NCBI GenBank assembly: GCA_964549475.1 | Contig: CAZJXH010000213.1 | Span: 1 to 6,658 of the forward strand | Length of the DNA stretch: 6,658 bases | From: JBBQKF01 sp964549475 | Lineage (GTDB): Bacteria > Bacillota > Clostridia > Saccharofermentanales > UBA5734 | Reading direction: 5' to 3' | Part shown: positions 1 to 5,872 of the stretch, one piece after another | Numbering within the stretch: the first letter of the stretch is position 1 | Layout of the letters: every line of letters begins with the position of its first letter | Translations under genes and position numbers: made by a program | The notes under the pieces: model-generated | What the model saw: only the letters and a program-made list of their open reading frames with translations | Databases searched by the model: none | Told to the model about the DNA's origin: nothing

Positions 1-6
1 AGCGGA

Positions 7-124
7 TGAACATAGGGACGGTTCTTTTGTTTCATATTGACTGCAATATAGGGACGGTTCTTGTGTTGCATTTTATTTTGTTTATGCAACACAAGAACCG
101 TCCCTATATTGCACCTATGTTTCA
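7..124. repeat. Composite dispersed inverted repeat, copy A
   Basis: Three copies of the 15-base core ATAGGGACGGTTCTT are present: plus strand at 12-26 and 48-62, minus strand at 93-107. The central part is a perfect 29-bp inverted repeat (42-70 with 85-113) around a 14-base AT-rich loop (71-84). It is flanked by a single left arm of a slightly different type (7-34, ending TTTTGTTTCA) and a tail of two 11-mers, CCTATATTGCA (103-113, part of the arm) and CCTATGTTTCA (114-124). The tail abuts the kinase stop codon at 125-127. No T-run follows the hairpin on either strand, so a classical intrinsic terminator is not supported, although the large stem could still mark or protect the mRNA 3' end. 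Related copies are at 2600-2750 and 5835-5872. No transposase is encoded in the window. Confidence 0.9.
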
Positions 125-1723
125 CTAATTTTCGTTCAGCGCACGAAAGCTTTTCTTGTTGTTTTTGTATAGAGATTTGAAAACATCAAAGTACCGGTTA
201 TACACTGCTGCATTCTTCCTGTCCGGTACAAAATGCCGATTGACCGGAATCAGTTTTTTCGCCTCGACAAGCCTGCTGATTGCGCCGAGTCCGACTGCGG
301 CAACCAGGGCTGCGCCGACCGCTCCGACATTTTGCGGGTTTTCAACTGTCTCGATTTCCCGCCCCAGCACATCGGAAAGCATCTGACAAGTAAGCGGCGC
401 CAGCGCACCGCCTCCGACAAAGCGGATCACCCGGGAGGTTTGAACCTTTTTCTCCTGAGCCTCCATCTGCCACCGGAGATGATAGCAGATCCCCTCCAGA
501 ACAGCATGGATCAGTTCGGTTTTGCCCGTTTCCAGGCTGATATTAAAGAACATGCCGCGGGCGTTGGCATCTTCGAAAGGACAGCGGTTTCCATGGAGCC
601 AGGGAGTGAAAATCACCCCGCTGCTGCCGGCCGGAACATTTTCAATCGCATGCATCATGTAGTCGTAAAGGCTTTTATATACAGATTCCTGCGAAGAAGA
701 AACATGCTTCTTTTCAAGATAAATGTCAATCTCATCCAATGCCAGATGGTCTTTGACCCATTCCAGGCATTTGCCGGCCGTCTCGAGTTCCGCGAAATAG
801 TTGAAAGATCCGGAATCCGCGCCCACAATCGCGGCAATCATAGCGGAAGTATCCACCATCTGTTTTTTTACAACTGTCGACACCCATCCGGAAGTGCCAG
901 AATAGATATGAGTGTCTCCGGGCTCCACCGCCCCGGCCCCTACCCCGATAAGAGAAGCATCGCCGCCACCGCCGAATACAGGAGTGCCCTCTTTCAGATG
1001 GAGTCTGGCCGCCGCTTCTTTTGTAATGCCGCCCGCCACATCCGTACAGCGGATGATTCTGGGCAGATGCTCCAGCTTCACGCCGAGCATTTTGCAAATC
1101 TCTCTGCTGAAGCCTTCTTTTCCTTTTCGGGTATCATAGAGCATGGTCGCATACGCGCTGTCCGGCGTCATGACAAATTCTCCGGTGCACCGGCAAATCA
1201 GAAATTCTTTCACATCAAGCCATTTATGCACATTTGCAAAAATCACCGGTTCCTTGTTTTCCACCCATTTGTATTTCCAGACCGGATCCTTCACGCTTCC
1301 CGCTACCGCACCGGTTATGGCCAGTGATTGAAGGAGCTTGAAAATATTCATGCCCGATATCTGAAGGCCATAGGCCATGCCCCGCTTCAATTCATCCCTG
1401 GCTCTCTGGTCCATATAGCTCATCGCCCGGCGCACCGGCCGGCCTTCGCGATCCACAAGGACAAGCCCCTGCATCTGGGAACAGAAGGAAATTCCTTGAA
1501 TGCTGTCGGCGGATATCCCGTTTTTTTCCAGAATCCTTTCCGTTGTAACACACATGGCCTCCCACCAGCTGTAAGGATCCTGTTCGACAGCGCCGTTCCC
1601 CATGACAAAAAGCTCATATCCCTCCATGGCAGAGGCGATAAGCTTTATCGTATCCGATATCTCATACAGACAGGTTTTGATTCCGGTCGTCCCAACATCA
1701 TATGCAATGATACGCACTGGCAT
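125..1723 (-). CDS. FGGY-family carbohydrate kinase (xylulokinase-like)
   Basis: A cytosolic sugar kinase of 532 residues that should transfer the ATP gamma-phosphate to a ketose or polyol. The N-terminal actin-like fold opens with DVGTTGIK (residues 9-16), which contacts phosphate. GGGGDAS carries the probable catalytic base Asp255. IYSGTSGW (273-280), FVGGGALAPLTCQMLSDVLG (435-454) and NVGAVGAALVA (465-475) belong to the C-terminal nucleotide-binding domain. It is somewhat longer than E. coli XylB (about 484 residues). Where XylB has a QMHG substrate loop this protein has QMQG (83-86), and YMDQRA (103-108) replaces the usual W-x-D-x-R, so xylulose is not assured as substrate. The start is set by a near-ideal GGAGGTGA (complement of 1728-1735). 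It lies 40 bases after the TetR stop on the same strand, so the two are probably co-transcribed and repressed by that TetR. The family is secure; the substrate is unknown. Confidence 0.9.
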   Translation of the reverse strand: MPVRIIAYDVGTTGIKTCLYEISDTIKLIASAMEGYELFVMGNGAVEQDPYSWWEAMCVTTERILEKNGISADSIQGISFCSQMQGLVLVDREGRPVRRAMSYMDQRARDELKRGMAYGLQISGMNIFKLLQSLAITGAVAGSVKDPVWKYKWVENKEPVIFANVHKWLDVKEFLICRCTGEFVMTPDSAYATMLYDTRKGKEGFSREICKMLGVKLEHLPRIIRCTDVAGGITKEAAARLHLKEGTPVFGGGGDASLIGVGAGAVEPGDTHIYSGTSGWVSTVVKKQMVDTSAMIAAIVGADSGSFNYFAELETAGKCLEWVKDHLALDEIDIYLEKKHVSSSQESVYKSLYDYMMHAIENVPAGSSGVIFTPWLHGNRCPFEDANARGMFFNISLETGKTELIHAVLEGICYHLRWQMEAQEKKVQTSRVIRFVGGGALAPLTCQMLSDVLGREIETVENPQNVGAVGAALVAAVGLGAISRLVEAKKLIPVNRHFVPDRKNAAVYNRYFDVFKSLYKNNKKSFRALNEN

Positions 1724-1763
1724 ATTGTCACCTCCGCTTTATCCGCAGGATGAATCCGGCAGA

Positions 1764-2417
1764 TCACTTCAGGAAAAGCGCGCCCTTGATAAACTTCATC
1801 AACTGCGCTACAACCAGTTCATCCTGGTCAAGAACATCCTGGCCGATAAAAAGCTTCATCCGGTCCTTATAATACTCACAAGCATAAGAAAACTGCAGCA
1901 GGATGAACAGGTTGTCGAGATAAAAAGCGAAAAATTTCGCATCGATGTCCGGCCTTATTTTCCCTTCATCCTGGGCTTCTTTTATAAAAGATGAATAAAG
2001 TCCTGCCGTTGCGCCTTCCATTTCGGAAACAATTTTCCATACCAGGGTGGAATGGCTTTCGGTCGCCATCTCATTATAGAGCTTTGTAAGATAGACATTG
2101 GATCTTGAATGGAATTGGATGGCCTTGATGATTTTTTCAATCCGGCTTTCCAGTCCATCATCCCTTTGCATGATTTCATCCAGCACGGTTTTCAGCGTAT
2201 CCACCCCGAAATGGATAACCGTCAGGAACAGATCTTCTTTGTTGTCAAAATATTTATAAATGGACCCGACACTGATTCCGGATTTTTGCGCAATCGTGTT
2301 GATATTGGCGCTGTGAAAGCCGTATTCTGAAAATTCCACCGTGGCGGCATCCAGTATCCGCTTCTTTTTCTCATCGGAGAGTCGATTGAAGGATTCTTTA
2401 AAATAATCTGATTTCAT
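1764..2417 (-). CDS. TetR/AcrR-family transcriptional repressor
   Basis: A 217-residue one-component regulator with the usual TetR size and layout. The N-terminal DNA-binding domain spans about residues 15-65: helix 1 KKKRILDAATVEFSEYGF (17-34), then TIAQKSGISVGSIYKYF (41-57) as the helix-turn-helix, ending DNKEDLF (58-64). Residues 75-217 form the variable helical ligand-binding and dimerisation domain, which gives no clear hint of the effector. The ATG at 2417 is preceded by GAGG (complement of 2425-2428) at a 7-base spacing. The gene heads a minus-strand operon with the FGGY kinase. An 18-bp palindrome lies over its own predicted promoter and an identical core lies over the promoter of the aminotransferase-aldolase operon. 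The inference is that it represses itself and both operons, released by a pathway substrate or intermediate. Confidence 0.92.
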   Translation of the reverse strand: MKSDYFKESFNRLSDEKKKRILDAATVEFSEYGFHSANINTIAQKSGISVGSIYKYFDNKEDLFLTVIHFGVDTLKTVLDEIMQRDDGLESRIEKIIKAIQFHSRSNVYLTKLYNEMATESHSTLVWKIVSEMEGATAGLYSSFIKEAQDEGKIRPDIDAKFFAFYLDNLFILLQFSYACEYYKDRMKLFIGQDVLDQDELVVAQLMKFIKGALFLK

Positions 2418-2525
2418 TTACGAACCTCGCCTATTCTATCGGTGATTGATATCATTTAAATTTCTAATTGATCAAATGATTTAAATGTTTTAAATATTCT
2501 GCATGTTTACATTATTTTTCTAAAG

Positions 2526-2543
2526 TGAGTGAATATTCACTCA
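2526..2543. promoter_or_regulatory. TetR-type palindromic operator O1
   Basis: TGAGTGAATATTCACTCA is a perfect 18-bp palindrome one base downstream of the predicted -10 of the leftward promoter, so it should cover the transcription start and block polymerase. The identical 18 bases occur again at 2977-2994. From memory, length, symmetry and sequence resemble sites of TetR regulators such as Bacillus FadR (TGAATGA/TCATTCA half sites). Assignment to the TetR protein at 1764-2417 is inferred from position. Confidence 0.8.
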
Positions 2544-2544
2544 T

Positions 2545-2572
2545 ATTCTATCACACTCTGCATTTTTTACAA
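2545..2572 (-). promoter_or_regulatory. Predicted sigma-70 type promoter P1 for tetR-kinase
   Basis: On the minus strand, TTGTAA (complement of 2567-2572) and TAGAAT (complement of 2545-2550) are 16 bases apart, with a TGA triplet forming an extended -10. The start would fall near 2538, inside operator O1. This gives an AT-rich leader of about 120 bases before the tetR ATG at 2417. The -35 is weaker than that of P2. Confidence 0.6.
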
Positions 2573-2581
2573 TACAAAATT

Positions 2582-2760
2582 TATGGGATTCAGGGGATTC
2601 AGGGCAATCGCTTACGATGCAACATAGGGACGGTTCTTGTGTTGCATAACCAAAATAAAATGCAACGCAAGAACCGTTCCTATGTTGCCCCATGTTGCAC
2701 CCATGTTCCATCTGCTACGGATCCATTTCTTTTCGTAAGCGATTGCCCTGTATGGGATTC
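2582..2760. repeat. Ten-base direct repeat flanking repeat copy B
   Basis: TATGGGATTC occurs at 2582-2591 and again at 2751-2760. The right copy directly abuts the outer inverted repeat (ending 2750); the left copy is separated from it by 8 bases (AGGGGATT). The left side also contains a tandem GGATTCAGG. The pair may be a target-site duplication left by insertion of the element between them, or part of a longer degraded duplication. The coordinates given span both copies and the element. Confidence 0.5.
2600..2750. mobile_element. MITE-like element, repeat copy B
   Basis: A 151-base non-coding unit bounded by a perfect 18-bp terminal inverted repeat, CAGGGCAATCGCTTACGA at 2600-2617 and its complement at 2733-2750. 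Inside is a 72-base hairpin (2618-2689) with 29-base arms (2618-2646 and 2661-2689) and a 14-base loop, matching the hairpin of copy A in reverse orientation at 66 of 72 positions, loop included. After the hairpin come two tandem 11-mers, CCCATGTTGCA (2689-2699) and CCCATGTTCCA (2700-2710), like the tails of copies A and C. Small size, no ORF, terminal inverted repeats and possible flanking duplication fit a non-autonomous element mobilised in trans. No transposase is in the window. Confidence 0.65.
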
Positions 2761-2940
2761 CAGCAATTTGACTTTCAACAATTTGCCAGTCATTCCTTGA
2801 AATGTATCTGATCCAATGTCCCGGATCCGCGTCTCGCAGACAAGCAAGCCTCGGATTATACCCTATATAGGCTCGAATATTCCCATGAGCCGGTGTGAAT
2901 TTTTCGGTGCGGAAGCACCAATATCCCAATTAAAAAACGA
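2751..2940. other. Non-coding or unassigned stretch between repeat B and promoter P2
   Basis: I find no gene that I can support here. A minus-strand reading frame stays open from about 2929 into the repeat element, but it begins at TTG, has no Shine-Dalgarno sequence and gives no recognisable family. If the element is removed at its flanking 10-base duplication, that frame would stop at once after the residues SQIAGIP, so it could be a decayed gene end. A short stem GGTGC-GGAA-GCACC (2906-2919) lies near the right end without a T-run. GC content looks higher than in the adjoining promoter regions. Confidence 0.4.
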
Positions 2941-2941
2941 G

Positions 2942-2969
2942 TTGACATTTTTTACCGTCGTGCTATACT
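2942..2969 (+). promoter_or_regulatory. Predicted strong promoter P2 for the aminotransferase-aldolase operon
   Basis: TTGACA (2942-2947, consensus -35) and TATACT (2964-2969) are separated by 16 bases, with TGC before the -10 giving an extended -10. Transcription should start near 2976, within operator O2. A further TATAAT at 3012-3017 lacks a good -35 and may be chance. Confidence 0.85.
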
Positions 2970-2971
2970 GA

Positions 2972-2999
2972 AATAGTGAGTGAATATTCACTCACTATT
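2972..2999. promoter_or_regulatory. TetR-type palindromic operator O2
   Basis: A perfect 28-bp palindrome centred between 2985 and 2986, whose inner 18 bases (2977-2994) are identical to operator O1. It runs from about -4 to +24 relative to the predicted P2 start, a typical repressor position. The longer symmetry suggests tighter binding or a wider footprint than at O1. Binding by the local TetR protein is inferred. Confidence 0.87.
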
Positions 3000-3018
3000 C
3001 AAACATTAGAATATAATC

Positions 3019-3055
3019 CTGCATGCCAATGATTTTTTATTGGTTTTTAATGCAG
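3019..3055 (+). other. Small leader stem-loop before the aminotransferase
   Basis: CTGCAT (3019-3024) pairs with ATGCAG (3050-3055), and inside it CCAAT (3026-3030) pairs with ATTGG (3039-3043). The hairpin ends just before the Shine-Dalgarno GGAGGG (3059-3064) of the aminotransferase. It may affect translation or mRNA stability, but the stem is short and broken and could be chance. The in-frame ATG at 3023 lies in its left arm, which argues further against that start. Confidence 0.35.
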
Positions 3056-3067
3056 ATCGGAGGGTTT

Positions 3068-4543
3068 ATGGATAATCGATATGCCATTTCGGAATACCCT
3101 GATTGCGCTGCCGTTACGAAGCAGCTCGATGAATTGATCCAGCAGCCTGTTTTTTCAATCAAACCGGATGCGTTAAGAATTTACGAAGAAGAATATTATG
3201 GGAAAAAATGCACTAGATCAAAAGAAATGATTGATGAGGCCAAAATGATCATTCCCGGCGGTGTCCAGCACAACCTCGCTTTCAATTATCCCTTTCCGCT
3301 TGTTTTTACAAAGGCGGAAGGAGCTTATCTTTACGATATAGATGGCAACCGGTATTATGATTTTCTGCAGGCCGGCGGTCCGACCGTACTGGGAAGCAAT
3401 CCGATCGAAGTCCGCAGCAGGGTCATTGAACTGCTGAATGACTGTGGTCCTTCCACCGGGCTTTTTCATGAGTTCGAGTATAAACTGGCAAAGAAGATTT
3501 CGGAAAATTTCAAATCCGTTGAAATGTTCCGGATGCTGGGCTCGGGGACGGAAGCCTGCATGGCTGCCATCCGGGTCGCGCGTCTTGCCACGAAAAAGAA
3601 ATATGTCATTAAAATGGGCGGCGCTTACCACGGCTGGAGCGACCAGCTCGCATACGGCATCCGCATTCCCGGCTCCAAGTGGACCCAGGCGAGCGGCGTT
3701 CCGCATTTCTGTTTTAAGAAAACGCAGGAATTTTTCCCGAATGATCTGCACGAGCTTGCACGAAAAATGCGCTGGAACAGCCTGCGCGGCGGCACTGCCG
3801 CTGTCCTGATCGAGCCTGTCGGCCCGGAAAGCGGAAGCCGTCCCCTTGATAAGGATTTCAACAAGAATGTGGAAGCCCTCTGCCGCAAATATGGCGCGCT
3901 TCTGATTTTTGACGAAGTGGTCACCGGGTTTCGAATCGGCATGGCGGGAGCGCAAGGGTATTTCGGGGTTTCCCCCGACCTGACCGTTTTCGGAAAGGTT
4001 GTCGCCGGTGGATATCCGGGTGCAGGCGGCCTCGGCGGCAAGCGGAAGTATATGGAATATCTTTCGGCAGGAATCGCAGGGGGCAGCAAGCATAAGAAAG
4101 CCCTCGTCGGCGGCACCATGGCGGCCAATCCGCTGAGCTGCGTCGCCGGCTATTACACACTTTGTGAAATTGAAAGGACCAACGCCGCCCAAAAAGCCGG
4201 TCAGATGGGAGACAGGCTGACAAAAGGCCTGCAGTCCCTGATTAAAAAATACAATCTGCCTTTCGTCGCGTTCAATCAAGGGTCCATCTGTCATCTCGAG
4301 ACCGTCGGCGCCCTGCACTTCTCCATCGACTGGTCCAGGCCCTGGAGAATCCCGGATGTGCTGAAAGCGACCTCCGAGCGTAAAAAAGAAATGGAGCACA
4401 TGGGTGCCGCCTATATGGCCGAAGGAATTGTGACCCTGGCCGGCAGCAGGCTTTACACCAGTGCGGCCTATACTGATGAAATGATCGATGATGTTCTGGT
4501 AAGGTTTGAACGGGTGTTTGCGAATGTAGCAGCCAAAAAATAA
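3068..4543 (+). CDS. Class III PLP aminotransferase, glutamate-1-semialdehyde aminomutase-like
   Basis: A cytosolic fold-type I PLP enzyme of 491 residues from the ATG at 3068, chosen because GGAGGG (3059-3064) stands just before it; an upstream in-frame ATG at 3023 has no such signal and would add 15 unlikely residues. In 491-residue numbering, GSGTEA (158-163) binds the cofactor phosphate, YHGW (187-190) stacks on the ring, DEVVTGFR (282-289) supplies the Asp that contacts the pyridine nitrogen, and Lys310 in FGKVVAGGYP is the Schiff-base lysine. AKMIIPGGV (58-66) is the usual family N-terminal motif, here preceded by about 50 extra residues. Such proteins are often labelled HemL, but no tetrapyrrole gene is nearby and the shared operon with an aldolase points to a catabolic transaminase. 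The gene is first behind P2/O2. Amino donor, acceptor and exact reaction are unknown. Confidence 0.9.
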   Translation: MDNRYAISEYPDCAAVTKQLDELIQQPVFSIKPDALRIYEEEYYGKKCTRSKEMIDEAKMIIPGGVQHNLAFNYPFPLVFTKAEGAYLYDIDGNRYYDFLQAGGPTVLGSNPIEVRSRVIELLNDCGPSTGLFHEFEYKLAKKISENFKSVEMFRMLGSGTEACMAAIRVARLATKKKYVIKMGGAYHGWSDQLAYGIRIPGSKWTQASGVPHFCFKKTQEFFPNDLHELARKMRWNSLRGGTAAVLIEPVGPESGSRPLDKDFNKNVEALCRKYGALLIFDEVVTGFRIGMAGAQGYFGVSPDLTVFGKVVAGGYPGAGGLGGKRKYMEYLSAGIAGGSKHKKALVGGTMAANPLSCVAGYYTLCEIERTNAAQKAGQMGDRLTKGLQSLIKKYNLPFVAFNQGSICHLETVGALHFSIDWSRPWRIPDVLKATSERKKEMEHMGAAYMAEGIVTLAGSRLYTSAAYTDEMIDDVLVRFERVFANVAAKK

Positions 4544-4593
4544 CTGTCCAAGGGAATGCGGACTGTCAAAAATGGACCAAGCGAGGTGTCGAT

Positions 4594-5799
4594 ATGATGA
4601 TACAGGAAGCCAAAGAAATCGTTGTCTTTGCGGGAAATAAGCTTGTAGAATCGGGACTGATCGCCCGTACCTGGGGAAATGTCAGCTGCCGCACCAGTGA
4701 CAGCCATTTTGTCATCACCCCCAGCGGCAGGGATTATTTATCGCTTACGCCGGATGAAATCGTTGAAGTCGCGATTGCCGACTGCAGCTATACCGGTACA
4801 ATCAAGCCCTCTTCCGAAAAAGGGATTCATGCCGAAGTCTATAAGCTTCATCCCGAGATTCATTTTGTCATTCATACCCATCAGGATCAGGCGTCCGCAG
4901 TAAGTGTATTGCAGCTGGATTCCATCCATGTGCCGGATAGCTTCCCCTCTCTTCACGGCGAGGTCGTCAGTGCCGCATACGGCCTGCCGGGGACGAAAAA
5001 GCTGCGCCGGCATGTTGCGGAAGCATTGGTGTGTTCCAAAGGAAATGCTGTGATTATGAAAAATCATGGCACGCTTTGTTTTGGTACGGATTATGAAGAA
5101 ACCTTCCGGATCGCGCAGGAGCTTGAAGATGCATGCAAAGATTTTATCCGGGATCAGTCCCTCCGGATTGGAAATGTCTCTTCCATGGACTCCATGCAGA
5201 CAGGATGTTTTGCTCTTTCCAAACTGACTGGAAAAACGGTAACAAGAAACAGGGACAATCCTCTCCCCCACCGTGAAAGTGAACGGACAGAAAACGGCTT
5301 CGCTTTGCATATCGGCGGGAAAACCGTCGAAATTGTGACAGACCGGTTCGAAAACATTCTTTCACCAGATGATTCCATACAGGAAGAAGCAAAAATCCAC
5401 AATGAAATCTATAAAAACCATATAAACATAAACTATATCATCCATGCAGGCACATCCGGCATTGCGGCGGTGTCCCGCGCCGGTCTGAATCTCCTTCCGC
5501 TTCTTGATGATTTTGCCCAGATTGCAGGAACCTGTGTGAAAACGGTGGATATGGATGCAAAAAAAGTTTCTTCTGCGCTGAAAAGCGCCTCTGCCGTTTT
5601 TATCAAGGACAAAGGGGCTCTTTGCTGCGGCGCCACCAAGGGAGATGCCCTGGCGGCGGGCATGGTGGTGGAAAAAAATTGCAACGCCCTGATTGTCGCG
5701 GCGCTTTTCGACGATGTAAAATATATCAGCCGTTTCGAATGTATGCTGATGAGGCTTGTGTATCTCAAAAAATACTCAAAACAGATTCATTCTATGTGA
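4594..5799 (+). CDS. Class II aldolase/adducin family protein with two tandem domains
   Basis: A 401-residue protein, nearly twice the length of FucA-type aldolases. Residues 1-190 form a complete class II aldolase: GNVSCR (28-33), ITPSG (41-45), KPSSE with catalytic Glu75, the zinc ligands His94 and His96 in VIHTH, YGLPGT (129-134), and third ligand His158 in NHG. These enzymes use a divalent metal to cleave a phosphorylated ketose (or aldonate-like) substrate to DHAP or a related three-carbon product and an aldehyde. Residues about 235-375 repeat the fold in degenerate form: EEAKIHNEIY (264-273), IIHAG with only His284 kept, and DKG (339-341) where the third histidine should be. The start is ATG 4594 (or 4597) after GAGGTG (4583-4588). 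It follows the aminotransferase by 50 bases, so they are probably one transcript. No closer substrate call is justified. Confidence 0.9.
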   Translation: MMIQEAKEIVVFAGNKLVESGLIARTWGNVSCRTSDSHFVITPSGRDYLSLTPDEIVEVAIADCSYTGTIKPSSEKGIHAEVYKLHPEIHFVIHTHQDQASAVSVLQLDSIHVPDSFPSLHGEVVSAAYGLPGTKKLRRHVAEALVCSKGNAVIMKNHGTLCFGTDYEETFRIAQELEDACKDFIRDQSLRIGNVSSMDSMQTGCFALSKLTGKTVTRNRDNPLPHRESERTENGFALHIGGKTVEIVTDRFENILSPDDSIQEEAKIHNEIYKNHININYIIHAGTSGIAAVSRAGLNLLPLLDDFAQIAGTCVKTVDMDAKKVSSALKSASAVFIKDKGALCCGATKGDALAAGMVVEKNCNALIVAALFDDVKYISRFECMLMRLVYLKKYSKQIHSM

Positions 5800-5804
5800 G
5801 GAGG
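5798..5804 (+). promoter_or_regulatory. Strong Shine-Dalgarno sequence with no downstream gene
   Basis: GAGGAGG overlaps the aldolase stop codon (5797-5799), as is normal for the next gene of an operon. No plausible start follows at proper spacing: TTG at 5807 is too close and its frame closes at a TAG in the repeat, while ATG 5826 opens a frame that is only antisense to the gene on the other strand. The site is probably left over from a lost third gene of the operon. Confidence 0.55.
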
Positions 5805-5834
5805 TTTTGCATCGGTCAAAAGGAAATGGTCTCT

Positions 5835-5872
5835 CAATATAGGGACGGTTCTTTTGTTTCACCTATGTTCCA
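5835..5872. repeat. Dispersed repeat, copy C (short form)
   Basis: The left arm (5835-5861) contains the core ATAGGGACGGTTCTT (5839-5853) and ends TTTTGTTTCA like the first arm of copy A. It is followed directly by the tail CCTATGTTCCA (5862-5872). The hairpin module present in copy A between arm and tail is absent. The tail supplies the stop codon (5863-5865) of the minus-strand ORF. It lies between convergent genes. Confidence 0.85.

Noticed and set aside
42..113. Intrinsic transcription terminator at the kinase 3' end
   Set aside because: The stem is strong, but no T-run follows on either strand and the same hairpin occurs in an intergenic region upstream of promoters.
7..124. CRISPR array suggested by several copies of a ~29-base repeat
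   Set aside because: The copies are inverted rather than direct, spacers are not of regular length, and no cas gene is present.
233..1327. Long plus-strand open frame of 364 codons opposite the FGGY kinase
   Set aside because: It is antisense to a clearly conserved kinase, has no Shine-Dalgarno sequence and shows no family-like motifs.
2612..2929. Minus-strand frame of 105 codons across repeat copy B as a gene
   Set aside because: It starts with TTG without a ribosome binding site, reads through the inverted repeat, and has no recognised family; kept only as a possible decayed remnant.
3012..3017. TATAAT as a second promoter for the aminotransferase
   Set aside because: The -10 is perfect, but no acceptable -35 is found at 16-18 bases upstream.
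3023..3067. Upstream ATG start adding 15 residues to the aminotransferase
   Set aside because: It has no ribosome binding site, lies in a leader hairpin, and GGAGGG directly precedes the ATG at 3068.
3218..4399. Long minus-strand open frame opposite the aminotransferase
   Set aside because: The plus strand carries the full set of PLP aminotransferase motifs with a proper start signal; the reverse frame is a compositional shadow.
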